This document shows positions 52,237 through 60,994 of a DNA stretch of 64,000 bases, piece by piece; the stretch's first letter is position 1; the number at the start of each line of letters is the position of its first letter. Made by a program: the position numbers and the translations under genes. The notes under the pieces were generated by a model. The model saw only the letters and a list, made by a program, of their open reading frames with translations, was not told where the DNA came from and searched no databases. Source of the DNA: Labrys monachus (GTDB lineage: Bacteria; Pseudomonadota; Alphaproteobacteria; Rhizobiales; Labraceae); assembly GCF_030814655.1 (NCBI RefSeq), contig NZ_JAUSVK010000001.1, forward strand, positions 4,471,001-4,535,000, in the 5' to 3' direction.

Positions 52237-53256
52237 CTATTGGGAGGAGAGTTTCGTGAGAGCCTGTTGGACATAGGTCTTGGCGACATAGGCCGAATAA
52301 TCCGGCAGCGCGGCCGGGATCTTCTTCTGCTCCACCAGGAAGGCGGCGGTGTCGGCGATCGCCTTGACCGAGCCCCCGCCCAGAAGGTCCGCCGAGGACT
52401 GCTCGGGCAGCAGCGGCCAGACATTCGACTTCAGCAGGCCCGGCACGTCCTCCGGCCGGGAGCCGGTGATCCTGGCGATCTCGGTCGCCTGCCTGGACGT
52501 CGCGGTCCAGGCGTCGGGATTGTCGCGATAGGCCTTGTAGGATTCGCCGGTGACCTTGACGAAGTCGGTCACGACATCGGGATGGGCAGCGGCAAAATCG
52601 GTACGGACGATCCAGGCGTCGAAGGTCGGCGCGCCCCATTTGGCGACGTCGGCTGAGGAGACCAGGACCTTGCCGCCCTCCTTCAGCTTGCCCAAGGCGG
52701 GATCCCAGACATAGCCGCCGTCGACGTCGCCGCGGGCATAGGCGGCCGCCAGTTCCGGCGGCCGCAGATTGAGGACCTCGACGGATTTGCTGTCGATGCC
52801 CCAGTGCTTCAGGGCCGCCAGCAGGCTGTAATGCGACGTCGAGACGAAGGGCACGCCGATCTTCTTGCCGACGAGATCCTTGGGCTCCTTGATGCCGGAT
52901 TTGTCGCTGACCACCAGTTCCTCGGCATCGCCCAGAAGCGCGGCGATGAAGATGGTCTGGATCGGCAATTTGCGGCTGGCGGCAGCGGCCAGCGGGCTCG
53001 AGCCGACATAACCGATCTGCACGTCGCCGGAGGCGATGGCGGCGATGACGTCGGCGCCCGAATCGAATTTGCGCCAGTCGATGGCCCAGCCGGTCGCCTT
53101 TTCATAGGCGCCCTCGGCCTGCGCCACCTTGGCCGGATCGACGCCGGTCTGGAACGCGATGGTGACGCGGTTGTCGGCCGCGAAGGCCGGCCCGGCCAAG
53201 GCCGTGCCGAGCGCGAGGCCAGCGGCGAGAAGCAGGCGGCGATTGAGGAATGACAT
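52237..53256 (-). CDS. tauA: Taurine-type ABC transporter substrate-binding protein
   Basis: 339 residues. Signal peptide [20 protein letters not shown] to AFA (about residue 26). [20 protein letters not shown] and [20 protein letters not shown] are typical of TauA, and [40 protein letters not shown] and [20 protein letters not shown] hold the binding-site segments. TauA-like identity is good by motif; the ligand is probably taurine or another sulfonate. No tauD dioxygenase follows, unlike the E. coli operon. Confidence 0.92.
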   Translation of the reverse strand: MSFLNRRLLLAAGLALGTALAGPAFAADNRVTIAFQTGVDPAKVAQAEGAYEKATGWAIDWRKFDSGADVIAAIASGDVQIGYVGSSPLAAAASRKLPIQTIFIAALLGDAEELVVSDKSGIKEPKDLVGKKIGVPFVSTSHYSLLAALKHWGIDSKSVEVLNLRPPELAAAYARGDVDGGYVWDPALGKLKEGGKVLVSSADVAKWGAPTFDAWIVRTDFAAAHPDVVTDFVKVTGESYKAYRDNPDAWTATSRQATEIARITGSRPEDVPGLLKSNVWPLLPEQSSADLLGGGSVKAIADTAAFLVEQKKIPAALPDYSAYVAKTYVQQALTKLSSQ

Positions 53257-53610
53257 GTGGAGATCCCCGAGGGCAAAGGCCATCCATGCCGCGCTCTGCC
53301 CGATCCGCGCGGTTTACGGCCGATGAAATTGTGGGTGGTTCAGGAAAGCCGGCGGCGCGTGGGAGCGCGAGGCCCGCAGCCGATGCTCAACAGCAATGGA
53401 GGTTCATGGCCGCTTCCCCACGATAATCCGTCACAGGCCGTCTCGGCCCGGTGCAGGAAGAGTGCTGCGGGGCCTTCTTCTTGTCAATTATTTTCTATAG
53501 ATTTAGTAGAATTAATTGCCACCATACGTGAGAGGGACCATGGAGGCGACCGCTCCCTGGCTGCAAAGTCCCGCCCCGTAAGGCGTTCATGCCCTGGCGC
53601 CGGCAGAACC
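53257..53610. other. Divergence-free gap with an AT-rich promoter-like patch
   Basis: 354 bases between the end of the catabolic operon (minus) and tauA (minus). The stretch 53481-53518 is strikingly AT-rich (TTGTCAATTATTTTCTATAG and on), unlike anything near. It may be the tauA operon promoter (read on the minus strand, with TATAGA as a possible -10) or the terminator zone of the upstream operon. No gene is visible. Confidence 0.4.
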
Positions 53611-54315
53611 TCAGCCGCCCGGGCGGAGAGCCGGCAACAGGGCGAGGCAATGCCGAACGGCCACGCGCACCGAATCCAGGACGGGAATGCCGAGTTCCGC
53701 CGATACCGCCTCGGCGATCGACGAGCCCGCGAGGTTGGTGCACATAATGACGATGGCGTCCGGGCGGACGGGACTGGCGGCGACCCGCCGGACCATGTCC
53801 GCGATCTCGGCCGGCGCGATGTCCGCATAGGCGGTGTTCTTCGTCAGGTCGAGGCGCTCGGCGGCGCAGACGTCGATCCGGCGGGAGCGGTAATTGGCGA
53901 TGATCCTGCGCTCCAATTCCTCGATATAGGGCGTGACCAGGCCGATCCGCCGCACCGAGAGCCTTTCGAGCTCGGCATCGATGGCCCGAACCGCCGTGGT
54001 CGCCGGGATGCCGGTGTGCCGTTCGACCGCCTCGATCAGCGAGCGGTCCCATTCCGGACCGAGCCAGCTGGCGGAGGTGCCGTTCCAGAGGATGAGATCC
54101 ACCTCGGCATCGGCGAGCAATTGCGCGGCGGCGATGACGGGCGCCATTTCGAACTGGGAGAGCGACTGGGCATCGGCGGAGATCTGCACCACGCGCAGGC
54201 GCGAGACATGCGCCGTCACCGTTCCGTCCGGCGGAAGCAGGCGCCAGGTCTCGGGTTCGATCACCGTGTTGGAGGACGGGCCGAGCATGCCGAGGCGGTA
54301 GGGACGCGGCCTCAT
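53611..54315 (-). CDS. Asp/Glu racemase-superfamily enzyme (maleate isomerase/arylmalonate decarboxylase-like)
   Basis: 234 residues. YRLGMLGPSSNTVIEPETWR resembles maleate isomerase (PSSNT). The first catalytic-cysteine site is LWNGTSASWLG, with Gly79 in place of Cys, as in arylmalonate decarboxylase (GTSLS), while the second cysteine is present (MCTNLAGSS, C192). One-cysteine members decarboxylate malonates; two-cysteine members isomerise or racemise. The residue pattern therefore favours a decarboxylase-like or other one-cysteine reaction. It is the last gene of the catabolic operon and overlaps the nucleoside hydrolase gene by four bases. Confidence 0.82.
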   Translation of the reverse strand: MRPRPYRLGMLGPSSNTVIEPETWRLLPPDGTVTAHVSRLRVVQISADAQSLSQFEMAPVIAAAQLLADAEVDLILWNGTSASWLGPEWDRSLIEAVERHTGIPATTAVRAIDAELERLSVRRIGLVTPYIEELERRIIANYRSRRIDVCAAERLDLTKNTAYADIAPAEIADMVRRVAASPVRPDAIVIMCTNLAGSSIAEAVSAELGIPVLDSVRVAVRHCLALLPALRPGG

Positions 54316-55271
54316 GACAGCACCCTGATCAGGCGTTCGGTGAAGGCCGCGCTGTCGGCTGCCCTGATCACGCGGGCATTGCCGCGGCCGGAGGGCCAGA
54401 GCGGGTCGTCGATCGCCTCCTGGCCACAATTGGGCACGCAGATGCTGGAATAGCCGCGCGTCAGCTCGCCCTGGGTCTCGACATCGACGAGGCAGGCGGC
54501 GCTGTCCAGGATGAGGCTCTCGTCGATGGCGCAGGCGCAGGTGAGCGTATCCGGCAAGGCGCTGATCGCACGACCGTAGCGGATCCGCGTCCGCCGCAGC
54601 GGCGCCTCGCTGACCTGCAGGAAGAAGCGCGACAACGGGGTATCCAGCGCCTCGATGCGGGAGAGGGCTTCGGGCGAGAGGACGCCGCAGGACAGGGTCA
54701 GCGTCCACGTCGACAAGGTCAGCTCGAAGCCCGCCTTCATGACGATCTTGGCGGCCTCGGGGTCGACGTAGAAATTGAACTCGGAGGCGGGCGTGGTGTT
54801 GCCGATGGAATTGTCGAGGCCTCCCATCACCCACAAATGCCGCACGGCACCGGCGAATTCGGGAACCTTGACGCAGGCCGCCGCGATATTGGTCAGCGGC
54901 GCCTGGGCCAGGATGTCGATCTCGCCCGGATTGGACATGACGATGTCGATGAGGGCATCCACGGCATGCCGGTCCGCCGGCCTCTGCATGGCCCTGGGAT
55001 AGTTGGCATCGCTCATGCCGTCCGGGCCGAAATATTCCGTCGCGGCAACCGGTGCGCGGATCATCGGCCGGGGGCATCCCCGATAGACCGGCACGGTGCC
55101 GCCGCGCCCGGCCACCTCCAGCGTGTACAGGGCGTTCTCCACCTGCTGGTCGAAATCGACATTGCCGTTGCAGATCGTGATGGCCTCGAGGGTGACGCCG
55201 GGCTCGGCGAGCGCCATCAGGATCGAAAAGCAGTCGTCGCCGGCGGTGTCCGTATCGATGATGAGCCGCAT
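54312..55271 (-). CDS. Inosine/uridine-preferring nucleoside hydrolase family protein
   Basis: 319 residues. The calcium-binding N terminus MRLIIDTDTAGDDCFSILMA is the family hallmark (DTDxxxDD), and AICNGN-like TICNGNVDFDQQVENALYTL, DILAQAPLTNIAAACVKVPE and LWVMGGL follow in order. It hydrolyses the N-glycosidic bond of nucleosides or related ribosides. ATG 55271 is at the conserved start; the 16-residue upstream extension has no match. Overlaps the following gene; lies ten bases after the dehydrogenase gene. Confidence 0.92.
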   Translation of the reverse strand: MRLIIDTDTAGDDCFSILMALAEPGVTLEAITICNGNVDFDQQVENALYTLEVAGRGGTVPVYRGCPRPMIRAPVAATEYFGPDGMSDANYPRAMQRPADRHAVDALIDIVMSNPGEIDILAQAPLTNIAAACVKVPEFAGAVRHLWVMGGLDNSIGNTTPASEFNFYVDPEAAKIVMKAGFELTLSTWTLTLSCGVLSPEALSRIEALDTPLSRFFLQVSEAPLRRTRIRYGRAISALPDTLTCACAIDESLILDSAACLVDVETQGELTRGYSSICVPNCGQEAIDDPLWPSGRGNARVIRAADSAAFTERLIRVLS

Positions 55272-55281
55272 GCCGCCCTCG

Positions 55282-56061
55282 TCAGACGATCGAGCGGCGC
55301 GAGGCGATGCCGCCGTCAACGGTCATGATGGTGCCGCTGGTGTAGCCGGAACGGTAGGAGGCGAGGAAGAGGAAGAGATCGACGACCTCGTGCACCTTCG
55401 CCGGGCGCTTGAGGGGATAGAGCGCTTCCAGCTCGCGATAGCGCTCCTCGTCTCCGAACATGTCGCGGGCACGCTTGCGCAGCATGGCGTAGATGCGGTC
55501 GGTATCCACCGGCCCGGGATTGACGCCGACGACGCGGATATTGTCGTTGAGGCTGGTGCCGCCGATGGCGCGCGTGAACGCCATCAGGCTGGCATTGCCC
55601 ATGGCCCCGGCGATGTATTGGGGGTCGGCGATCTCGCCGCCATTGCCGATATTGTTGAGGATGACGCCGCCGCCCTGCGCCTTCATGCGCGGATAATAGA
55701 GGCGGCAGAGATTGATGTAGCCGTAGACCTTGAGCTCCCAGCCCGCGCGCCATCGGGCCTCGTCGATGTCGAACAGCGAGCCGCTCGGAATGACGCCGGC
55801 ATTGTTGATGAGGATATCGACGTCGCCGACGGCCTCGGCAAGGGCCTGCGCCGCACCCGGCTGGGCGAGATCGAGCGGATGCACGCCTGCCGTGCCGCCT
55901 GCCGCCCGGATCTCGCGCTCGATCGCCTGGAGCTTGTCGGCGCTGCGCGCCGTGAGCTCGACATGGCATCCCTCGGACGCGAAGGCCCTGGCCAATCCCG
56001 AGCCAATTCCCTGCGAGGCACCGGTGACCAGCACTCGCTTGCCCGCCAATCCAAGGTCCAT
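55282..56061 (-). CDS. Short-chain dehydrogenase/reductase-fold protein without the usual catalytic Lys
   Basis: 259 residues. VLVTGASQGIGSGLARAFAS (cofactor-binding TGxxxGIG) and VDILINNAGV are standard. The active-site region reads NNIGNGGEIADPQYIAGAMG: Tyr149 is present, but the lysine four residues later is Ala153 and the serine near 138 is missing. I know of a subgroup of SDR proteins with this YIAGxxGNA form, so it is probably a real subfamily rather than decay. Reaction uncertain. It is between the oxidase and nucleoside hydrolase genes. Confidence 0.85.
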   Translation of the reverse strand: MDLGLAGKRVLVTGASQGIGSGLARAFASEGCHVELTARSADKLQAIEREIRAAGGTAGVHPLDLAQPGAAQALAEAVGDVDILINNAGVIPSGSLFDIDEARWRAGWELKVYGYINLCRLYYPRMKAQGGGVILNNIGNGGEIADPQYIAGAMGNASLMAFTRAIGGTSLNDNIRVVGVNPGPVDTDRIYAMLRKRARDMFGDEERYRELEALYPLKRPAKVHEVVDLFLFLASYRSGYTSGTIMTVDGGIASRRSIV

Positions 56062-56086
56062 GATCAAGTCTCCAATTTGCCGTTGT

Positions 56087-57496
56087 TCATTGAAAATCGC
56101 GTGGTCCGCCGCATGCCGAGGGGTCGCCCAGGCAGGCAAGGACGGTATCGAGGGGAACGGGACGAAGCGGAATGCGGGGCGGATTGAAGCCCGCCTCCTC
56201 GAGGGAGCCGCCGGTCGCCCGGCTCGCCAGATGCGCTATGGCCCAGCCGCAGATGCGCCCCTGGCAGCGCCCCATGCCGGCCCGCGTCCAGCGCTTTGCG
56301 CCCTGCACGTCGATGGCGCCTTCCCGGCAGGCCTGCAGGATCTCGCCAGCGGTGGCATCCTCGCAGCGGCAGATGATCGTATCCGCATCGATCAGCTCGG
56401 CAATGCCGGGCGGCGGACGGAAAAGCGCGTTGAGGCCCGAGGCGAAAGCCCTGTAGCGGGCGAGCGCCGCGACCCCGCCTGCGGCCGGCGGCGCCGGCTT
56501 CAGGCCGAGGCCGGCGGCGGCCGCCCGGCCGGCGAGGTCGCCCGACAGGCGCGCGGGATGGAAGCCCGCGAGGCCCGTCGTCTCGCCGGCGGCGAAGACG
56601 CCCGCCACCGATGTCGCGCCGGTTGCCGGATCCGCCACGCAATGCCATCCGCCCGCGGCTTCGTCGAAGGCGTGCCGGCAGCGCAGCAGGCCCGAAATCT
56701 CGACGGAGGGGCGAAAGCCCCAGCCGACGAGCAGGGCATCGATATCGGGCAGGATCATCGAGCCCGCCGCGTCGATCCGGCCGGCCGCGTCGAACGGCGC
56801 GATGCGGATCGCCTCGACCCTGTCGCCGCCGAGCGCCTCGACGACGCCCCAGCCGAAATGGCGCGACGGGATCCTGCGCAGGGCTTCGAGCAGCCGCGCC
56901 GCTTCGCGCCAGCGGTCGGGATGGCGCAGCAGATGAGCGATCTGCGCCCATTGCGTCCGCCGGGCTTCGACGATCGCCCGGGGGCCGGCGCCAATCCGCT
57001 GCAGGCTCGCCGCCACCGCCAGCAGGAAAGGGCCGCTCCCCGCGAGCGCGACGCGCCGGCCGGGCGGCGTGCCGCCGAGCTTGGCCAGCCTCTGGCCGGC
57101 GCCGGGGGTCATCACCCCGGGCAGCGTCCAGCCGGGGAACGGCATCACGCGGTCCTGCGCGCCGGTGGCGATCACCACGGCACGCGGGATCAGCTCCAGC
57201 GGCTCTCCGTCCTGCAGGGCGCAGATGCGGCGATCGGGAAAGGCGGCCCAGACCTCGGCCCGGCTGTGGATCGAAACGCCGGCGGCCGCCGCGGCGGCGG
57301 CGGCGCGGATCCCCTCCCCGCTCTGCCCGCTGTCGCGGCGATGCGTGGAGAGATCCTGCATCCAATATTGTCCGCCCGGCTGCGCGCCCGCGTCGAGAAT
57401 ATCGACCTTCGCCCCGGCGCGGGCCGCGGCGAGCGCGGCGGACAGGCCGGCCGGCCCGGCGCCGATGACGGCGATGTCGGTGCGGATGCGTTTCAT
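56087..57496 (-). CDS. FAD/NAD(P)-binding oxidoreductase with BFD-like [2Fe-2S] domain (HcnB-like)
   Basis: 469 residues. TDIAVIGAGPAGLSAALAAA is the FAD-binding start, QPGGQYWMQ and VVIATGAQDRVMPFPGWTLP follow, and the second nucleotide-binding segment is RRVALAGSGPFLLAVAASLQ. The C terminus holds CRCEDATAGEI and GMGRCQGRIC, four cysteines of a BFD-type iron-sulfur site. This is the alpha-type subunit of HcnABC (glycine to HCN), opine oxidases and hydroxyproline dehydrogenases. It overlaps the small ferredoxin-like subunit gene by four bases. Confidence 0.9.
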   Translation of the reverse strand: MKRIRTDIAVIGAGPAGLSAALAAARAGAKVDILDAGAQPGGQYWMQDLSTHRRDSGQSGEGIRAAAAAAAAGVSIHSRAEVWAAFPDRRICALQDGEPLELIPRAVVIATGAQDRVMPFPGWTLPGVMTPGAGQRLAKLGGTPPGRRVALAGSGPFLLAVAASLQRIGAGPRAIVEARRTQWAQIAHLLRHPDRWREAARLLEALRRIPSRHFGWGVVEALGGDRVEAIRIAPFDAAGRIDAAGSMILPDIDALLVGWGFRPSVEISGLLRCRHAFDEAAGGWHCVADPATGATSVAGVFAAGETTGLAGFHPARLSGDLAGRAAAAGLGLKPAPPAAGGVAALARYRAFASGLNALFRPPPGIAELIDADTIICRCEDATAGEILQACREGAIDVQGAKRWTRAGMGRCQGRICGWAIAHLASRATGGSLEEAGFNPPRIPLRPVPLDTVLACLGDPSACGGPRDFQ

Positions 57497-57753
57497 GGCC
57501 GGCCCGTGACGATGCGCATGCCGTCGGCGGCGGGCGTGATGCAGGCGCGCACCGCCTCCCGGCCATCGACCAAGACCAGGCAGTCGAAGCACAGGCCCAT
57601 GCCGCAGAAGAGCCCGCGCCGCCGCCCGTCGCCGGTAAGGCGCAGCGTGGCATCCCGGGCGTGCAGGAGCGCGCCGATCGGCATGCCGGCGGGAGCCTCG
57701 ACCGGGCTGCCGTCTATGATCACGGTCACGAGGGGAGCGGCCTCCGGGGTCAT
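57493..57753 (-). CDS. (2Fe-2S)-binding small subunit (HcnA-like)
   Basis: 86 residues. LFCGMGLCFDCLVLVDG with the later RACIT gives the C-x4-C-x2-C...C set of a plant-ferredoxin-like cluster; GMPIGALLHA precedes it. It is the electron-carrying small subunit between the two flavoprotein subunits of HcnABC/opine-oxidase complexes. Both ends overlap neighbours by ATGA, so the three subunits are coupled. Confidence 0.9.
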   Translation of the reverse strand: MTPEAAPLVTVIIDGSPVEAPAGMPIGALLHARDATLRLTGDGRRRGLFCGMGLCFDCLVLVDGREAVRACITPAADGMRIVTGRP

Positions 57754-58901
57754 GCGTGGCCTGCCGCGGGCTGGAAACGGGCGGGGGAATAGATGTCGGT
57801 CCTGAACGCAGGCTCGGCCTGCGCGATGAAGTCGGCGATCAGCCTGCCGATCGCCGGGGCCCGGATGAAGCCCGTGCCGCCGTCGCCCGCGGCGATCAGG
57901 AGGCCGTCCGGGCCGGCCGGTCCGATGACGAAGCGATCATCCGGGGTGACCGCCTCGAAGCGAACCCAGGAGCGCAGCAGCTCGACCTTGGCGAGCGAGG
58001 GGAAGAGGCGCAGCAGCGTCGCCACCGAATCCCGCACGAAGATGCGGTCGACCTCGTCGATGCGATCGGGATTGCCGGCGCCGCTCGTGCCGCCTTCGAG
58101 GACGGTGTTGAAGAGGATCTGGCCGCTCCCGGCCTGCTGGATCTGGGTATAGCCGGCATCGACGCCTCCTTCGGCCTTGCAGGCGCCGACCACGGTGCGG
58201 ATGGAGGGCGGCCGCGACACGGTCGCCAGGCATTGGGCCTTGCGCGGCACGATGGGAAGGTGGACGCCGGCGGTCGCGGCGAGCCGCGCCGTCCACGGCC
58301 CGCCGGCGATGACGACGTGCTCCGCCTCGATGCGTCCCCGGGATGTCTCGACGCCGCTGACGCCCTTGTCGCCGCTGCGGAGCGCCGTCACCGTCGTCCC
58401 GCTTTCCACGCTCGCCCCGCCTGCGCGGGCGAGGGCCAGCAGCGTCCGCACGGCGAGGAAGGGATTCACCACCGCATCGTCCGGCGACCAGGTCGCGCCC
58501 AGGATGGCGCCCTGCAGCAGCGGCTCGATGCGCCGCACCTCGTCCGGCTCGACGAGGACGGGACGAAGGCCGTGCCGGGTCTCCATCTCCGTCCAATGCC
58601 GGGCCGAGGCGAACTCGTCCGCCTGCGCGATGAAGCGTATCTGCCCGCAGCGCCGATATTCGAAGGTCGGCGACCGCGCCGCGAGCGCCGCCCAGGCATC
58701 GCAGGACCATTTCAGCAGAGGCAGCTCGTCCTCATCCATCATATGGGTGCCGATGCAGGCGAGACTCGCGCCGGAAACGGCGCTGGCGGGCGTGTTCTGC
58801 TCGATCACATGGACTTTGCGCCCGCGCGCGGCGACCGCATGCGCGATCGCGGCGCCGACGACCCCTGCCCCCACCACCAGCACCTCGGTCCGGCTCACCA
58901 C
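57750..58901 (-). CDS. FAD-dependent amine/amino-acid oxidase subunit (HcnC-like, DAO family)
   Basis: 383 residues. EVLVVGAGVVGAAIAHAVAA is the FAD-binding start; VSGASLACIGTHM, GAILGATWSPDDAVVNPFLA and VVIAGGPWTARLAATAGVHL are typical of the D-amino-acid/sarcosine oxidase-beta type, and AAGDGGTGFIRAPAIGRLIA binds the FAD near the C terminus. It should oxidise a C-N bond of the imported compound, passing electrons through the two other subunits to the respiratory chain. First of the three oxidase genes; overlaps the upstream binding-protein gene by seven bases. Confidence 0.91.
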   Translation of the reverse strand: MVSRTEVLVVGAGVVGAAIAHAVAARGRKVHVIEQNTPASAVSGASLACIGTHMMDEDELPLLKWSCDAWAALAARSPTFEYRRCGQIRFIAQADEFASARHWTEMETRHGLRPVLVEPDEVRRIEPLLQGAILGATWSPDDAVVNPFLAVRTLLALARAGGASVESGTTVTALRSGDKGVSGVETSRGRIEAEHVVIAGGPWTARLAATAGVHLPIVPRKAQCLATVSRPPSIRTVVGACKAEGGVDAGYTQIQQAGSGQILFNTVLEGGTSGAGNPDRIDEVDRIFVRDSVATLLRLFPSLAKVELLRSWVRFEAVTPDDRFVIGPAGPDGLLIAAGDGGTGFIRAPAIGRLIADFIAQAEPAFRTDIYSPARFQPAAGHA

Positions 58902-59824
58902 GACGAACTCCTCAGCGCCGCCGGCGCCCCGGTCCAGAACCGGCCGTCGACCAGCGATGTGGTGTCTTTCTCGTAGGGATGCTCGACATCGGCCATGGCC
59001 TGCAGGGCGCGCCGCATATGGAGGGGATCAGGAAAGCCAAGCCCTTCGCGCAGGGTCGCGCCCGTCATCGCCAGGGCGCGGATGTCGCCGAGCTGGCGCC
59101 GATGTTCCGCCGGGGCCATGTCGGGCCGCAGCCGCGCGCAGAGCGAGACGGCGGCATCGGGATCCGTGAAGGCAAGCGTCCAGCCTTCCAGCACGGTGTC
59201 GATCACGGCCTGCGTTTCGGCCGGATGGGCCTCGACCCAGTCGCGCCGGGCGATCAGGCCGTCCTTGAGGAGGGATGCGTCGGCCTCGCTCGCCCGGAAG
59301 ATCGAGAAATCGGCCAGCGAGCCGGCCTCCTCCTCGAGATGATGGATCTCGTGATACACCGTCATCTGGGCGCAATCGACCGTGCCGTCGAGGAGGCCCG
59401 CGACCGTGTCGTTCATGGCGATGCACTGGTAGCGGCCGGCTTCGATGCCGCTGCGGTGGAGAAACCAGCGCAGTTCGAGGTCCTCGCGCCCCGGCCAGAC
59501 GCCGATGCGCTTTCCCGCGAGGTCGGCGACCCCATGGATCCCGGCCGAGATGCGCGCGGGATAGACGAGCGCGCTCGCCTGCTGGATGGCGAGCAGCATG
59601 ACCAGTTCGTCCGCATGCCCGCTTTCGAGCATATGGGCGGGGCTCGCGACGGCCATGGCGACATCGCCGGCGAGCAGCGCCTCGATCGGGCCGGTGCCGA
59701 AATCCAGCGGAACACATTCGACGGCGATGCCACGGGCTTCGCCCAGCCTGTCATGCTGGGCGAGCAGATAGCCCGCGAATTGCGCCTGGGGATGCCAGAG
59801 GAGGCGGATACGGATGTTCTTCAT
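58895..59824 (-). CDS. THI5/NMT1-like binding protein without signal peptide
   Basis: 309 residues. IRLLWHPQAQFAGYLLAQHD is the family start, GIAVECVPLDFGTGPIEALL, AMAVASPAHMLESGHADELV and GKRIGVWPGREDLELRWFLH continue it. No signal peptide or lipobox is visible from the only start (58895-59824 frame begins MKNIRIRLLW at the first strand), so it seems to be cytosolic. It may be a ligand sensor, a lid-type partner, or an enzyme as THI5 is in fungi. A secreted homologue is encoded directly upstream. Confidence 0.85.
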   Translation of the reverse strand: MKNIRIRLLWHPQAQFAGYLLAQHDRLGEARGIAVECVPLDFGTGPIEALLAGDVAMAVASPAHMLESGHADELVMLLAIQQASALVYPARISAGIHGVADLAGKRIGVWPGREDLELRWFLHRSGIEAGRYQCIAMNDTVAGLLDGTVDCAQMTVYHEIHHLEEEAGSLADFSIFRASEADASLLKDGLIARRDWVEAHPAETQAVIDTVLEGWTLAFTDPDAAVSLCARLRPDMAPAEHRRQLGDIRALAMTGATLREGLGFPDPLHMRRALQAMADVEHPYEKDTTSLVDGRFWTGAPAALRSSSW

Positions 59825-59854
59825 TCTGTCGCCGCAAGGCTTTCTCTCGCGAGA

Positions 59855-59890
59855 GGCCGCGAGATGCCGTGAACACGGCGCCTCGCGGCC
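59855..59890 (-). promoter_or_regulatory. GC stem-loop after the secreted binding-protein gene
   Basis: Outer stem GGCCGCGAG (59855-59863) with 59882-59890 and inner stem GCCGT (59866-59870) with 59875-59879 around GAAC, seven bases after the stop. No T-tract. Fourth occurrence of a strong stem-loop right after a binding-protein stop codon in this window. Confidence 0.55.
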
Positions 59891-59897
59891 GCCTCGT

Positions 59898-60929
59898 TTA
59901 TTTGCTGCATTTGATGGTCTTGGAGGCGGCCGGGGCCTTGTCCCAGAAGACGTTGGTGTAGGCCTTCGACAGGTCGACCGGATCGTGAAGGCCGTCCGGG
60001 TTGGTCTTGCCGTAGCTCAGCAGCACCGTCTGCACCGTCTGCCATTCCTCCGGGGTGGATTGGCCGAATTTTCCCTCCAGCGTCGGACCGGCGCAGAACA
60101 TGTCGCCCATCGCCTTGATCATGGCGACCTGATCCTCGACCTTCAGCTCGGGATTGTACTTGACCACGACCTTGGCCGCCGCCTCCGGATCGTCGAGCGC
60201 TTCCTTCCACCCCTGCAGCGTCGCATCGACGACGGCCTGCACCAGTTCGGGGCGCTCGGCGATCGTCTTCTCGGAGGTGAACAGGCCGGTGTTCACCAGG
60301 GCCACGCCCGCATCCTCGGGATAGAGATAGGTCAGATCCTCCGGCTTGAACTTGGTGAAGAGCACGGCAAGATCGGCCGGCGCGTAACGCACGGCCTCGA
60401 TGACGTCGAGCTGGCCTGAGATCAGCTGGGGAACGGGGTTGTCCTGCTGCGGCTGCAGCTGGACGTCGTCCGGCGTCATCTTCAGCGTGTTCAGCATCGC
60501 CATGAACTCGGCTTCGTCGCCGCCGAACCAAGAGCCGATCTTCTTGCCGCGGACGTCGGCGAGCTTGGTGATGCCGGCATCCTTGCGGGCGATATAGACC
60601 TGGGCGCTCTTCTGGCCGTGCTGCGAGATCATCACCAGCGGTGCGCCATGGGAGCGGGCCATGATCACCTGGTTGGGATGGCCGATGCCGAAGGTGTCGC
60701 TGCCCTGGGCGACGGTGACGGCCGGCTTGATGTCGCTGCCGGCCGGCAGGAGCTTGATGTCGGCGCCGGCGGCCTTGTAATAGCCCTTGTCGAGGGCGAT
60801 CAGCTCGCCGGCGAACTGGCCCTGGATGATCCATTCGAGGCGGAGTGTATCCTCCGCCGCGGCCGGAGATGCCGCGAGGGCGGCAAAGGCGGCGGCAGCG
60901 GCGACTAGGCCAGGCAATCTGAGAGACAT
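59898..60929 (-). CDS. ABC transporter substrate-binding protein (THI5/NMT1 family)
   Basis: 343 residues. Signal peptide MSLRLPGLVAAAAAFAALAA cut near AAAE (residue 26). LRLEWIIQGQFAGELIALDK, GSDTFGIGHPNQVIMARSHG, KKIGSWFGGDEAEFMAMLNT and VIEAVRYAPADLAVLFTKFK match binding proteins for pyrimidine-like, nitrate-like or amine compounds. It ends in IKCSK with a cysteine that could pair with the cysteine near residue 280 (MFCAGP). It feeds the permease and ATPase encoded just upstream. Confidence 0.92.
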   Translation of the reverse strand: MSLRLPGLVAAAAAFAALAASPAAAEDTLRLEWIIQGQFAGELIALDKGYYKAAGADIKLLPAGSDIKPAVTVAQGSDTFGIGHPNQVIMARSHGAPLVMISQHGQKSAQVYIARKDAGITKLADVRGKKIGSWFGGDEAEFMAMLNTLKMTPDDVQLQPQQDNPVPQLISGQLDVIEAVRYAPADLAVLFTKFKPEDLTYLYPEDAGVALVNTGLFTSEKTIAERPELVQAVVDATLQGWKEALDDPEAAAKVVVKYNPELKVEDQVAMIKAMGDMFCAGPTLEGKFGQSTPEEWQTVQTVLLSYGKTNPDGLHDPVDLSKAYTNVFWDKAPAASKTIKCSK

Positions 60930-60994
60930 CGTGTTCCCCTGTCGGTTTGGATGGAATGCGTTTCTTGCGTTTGATTGATCGTTCGTCCCGGCCG

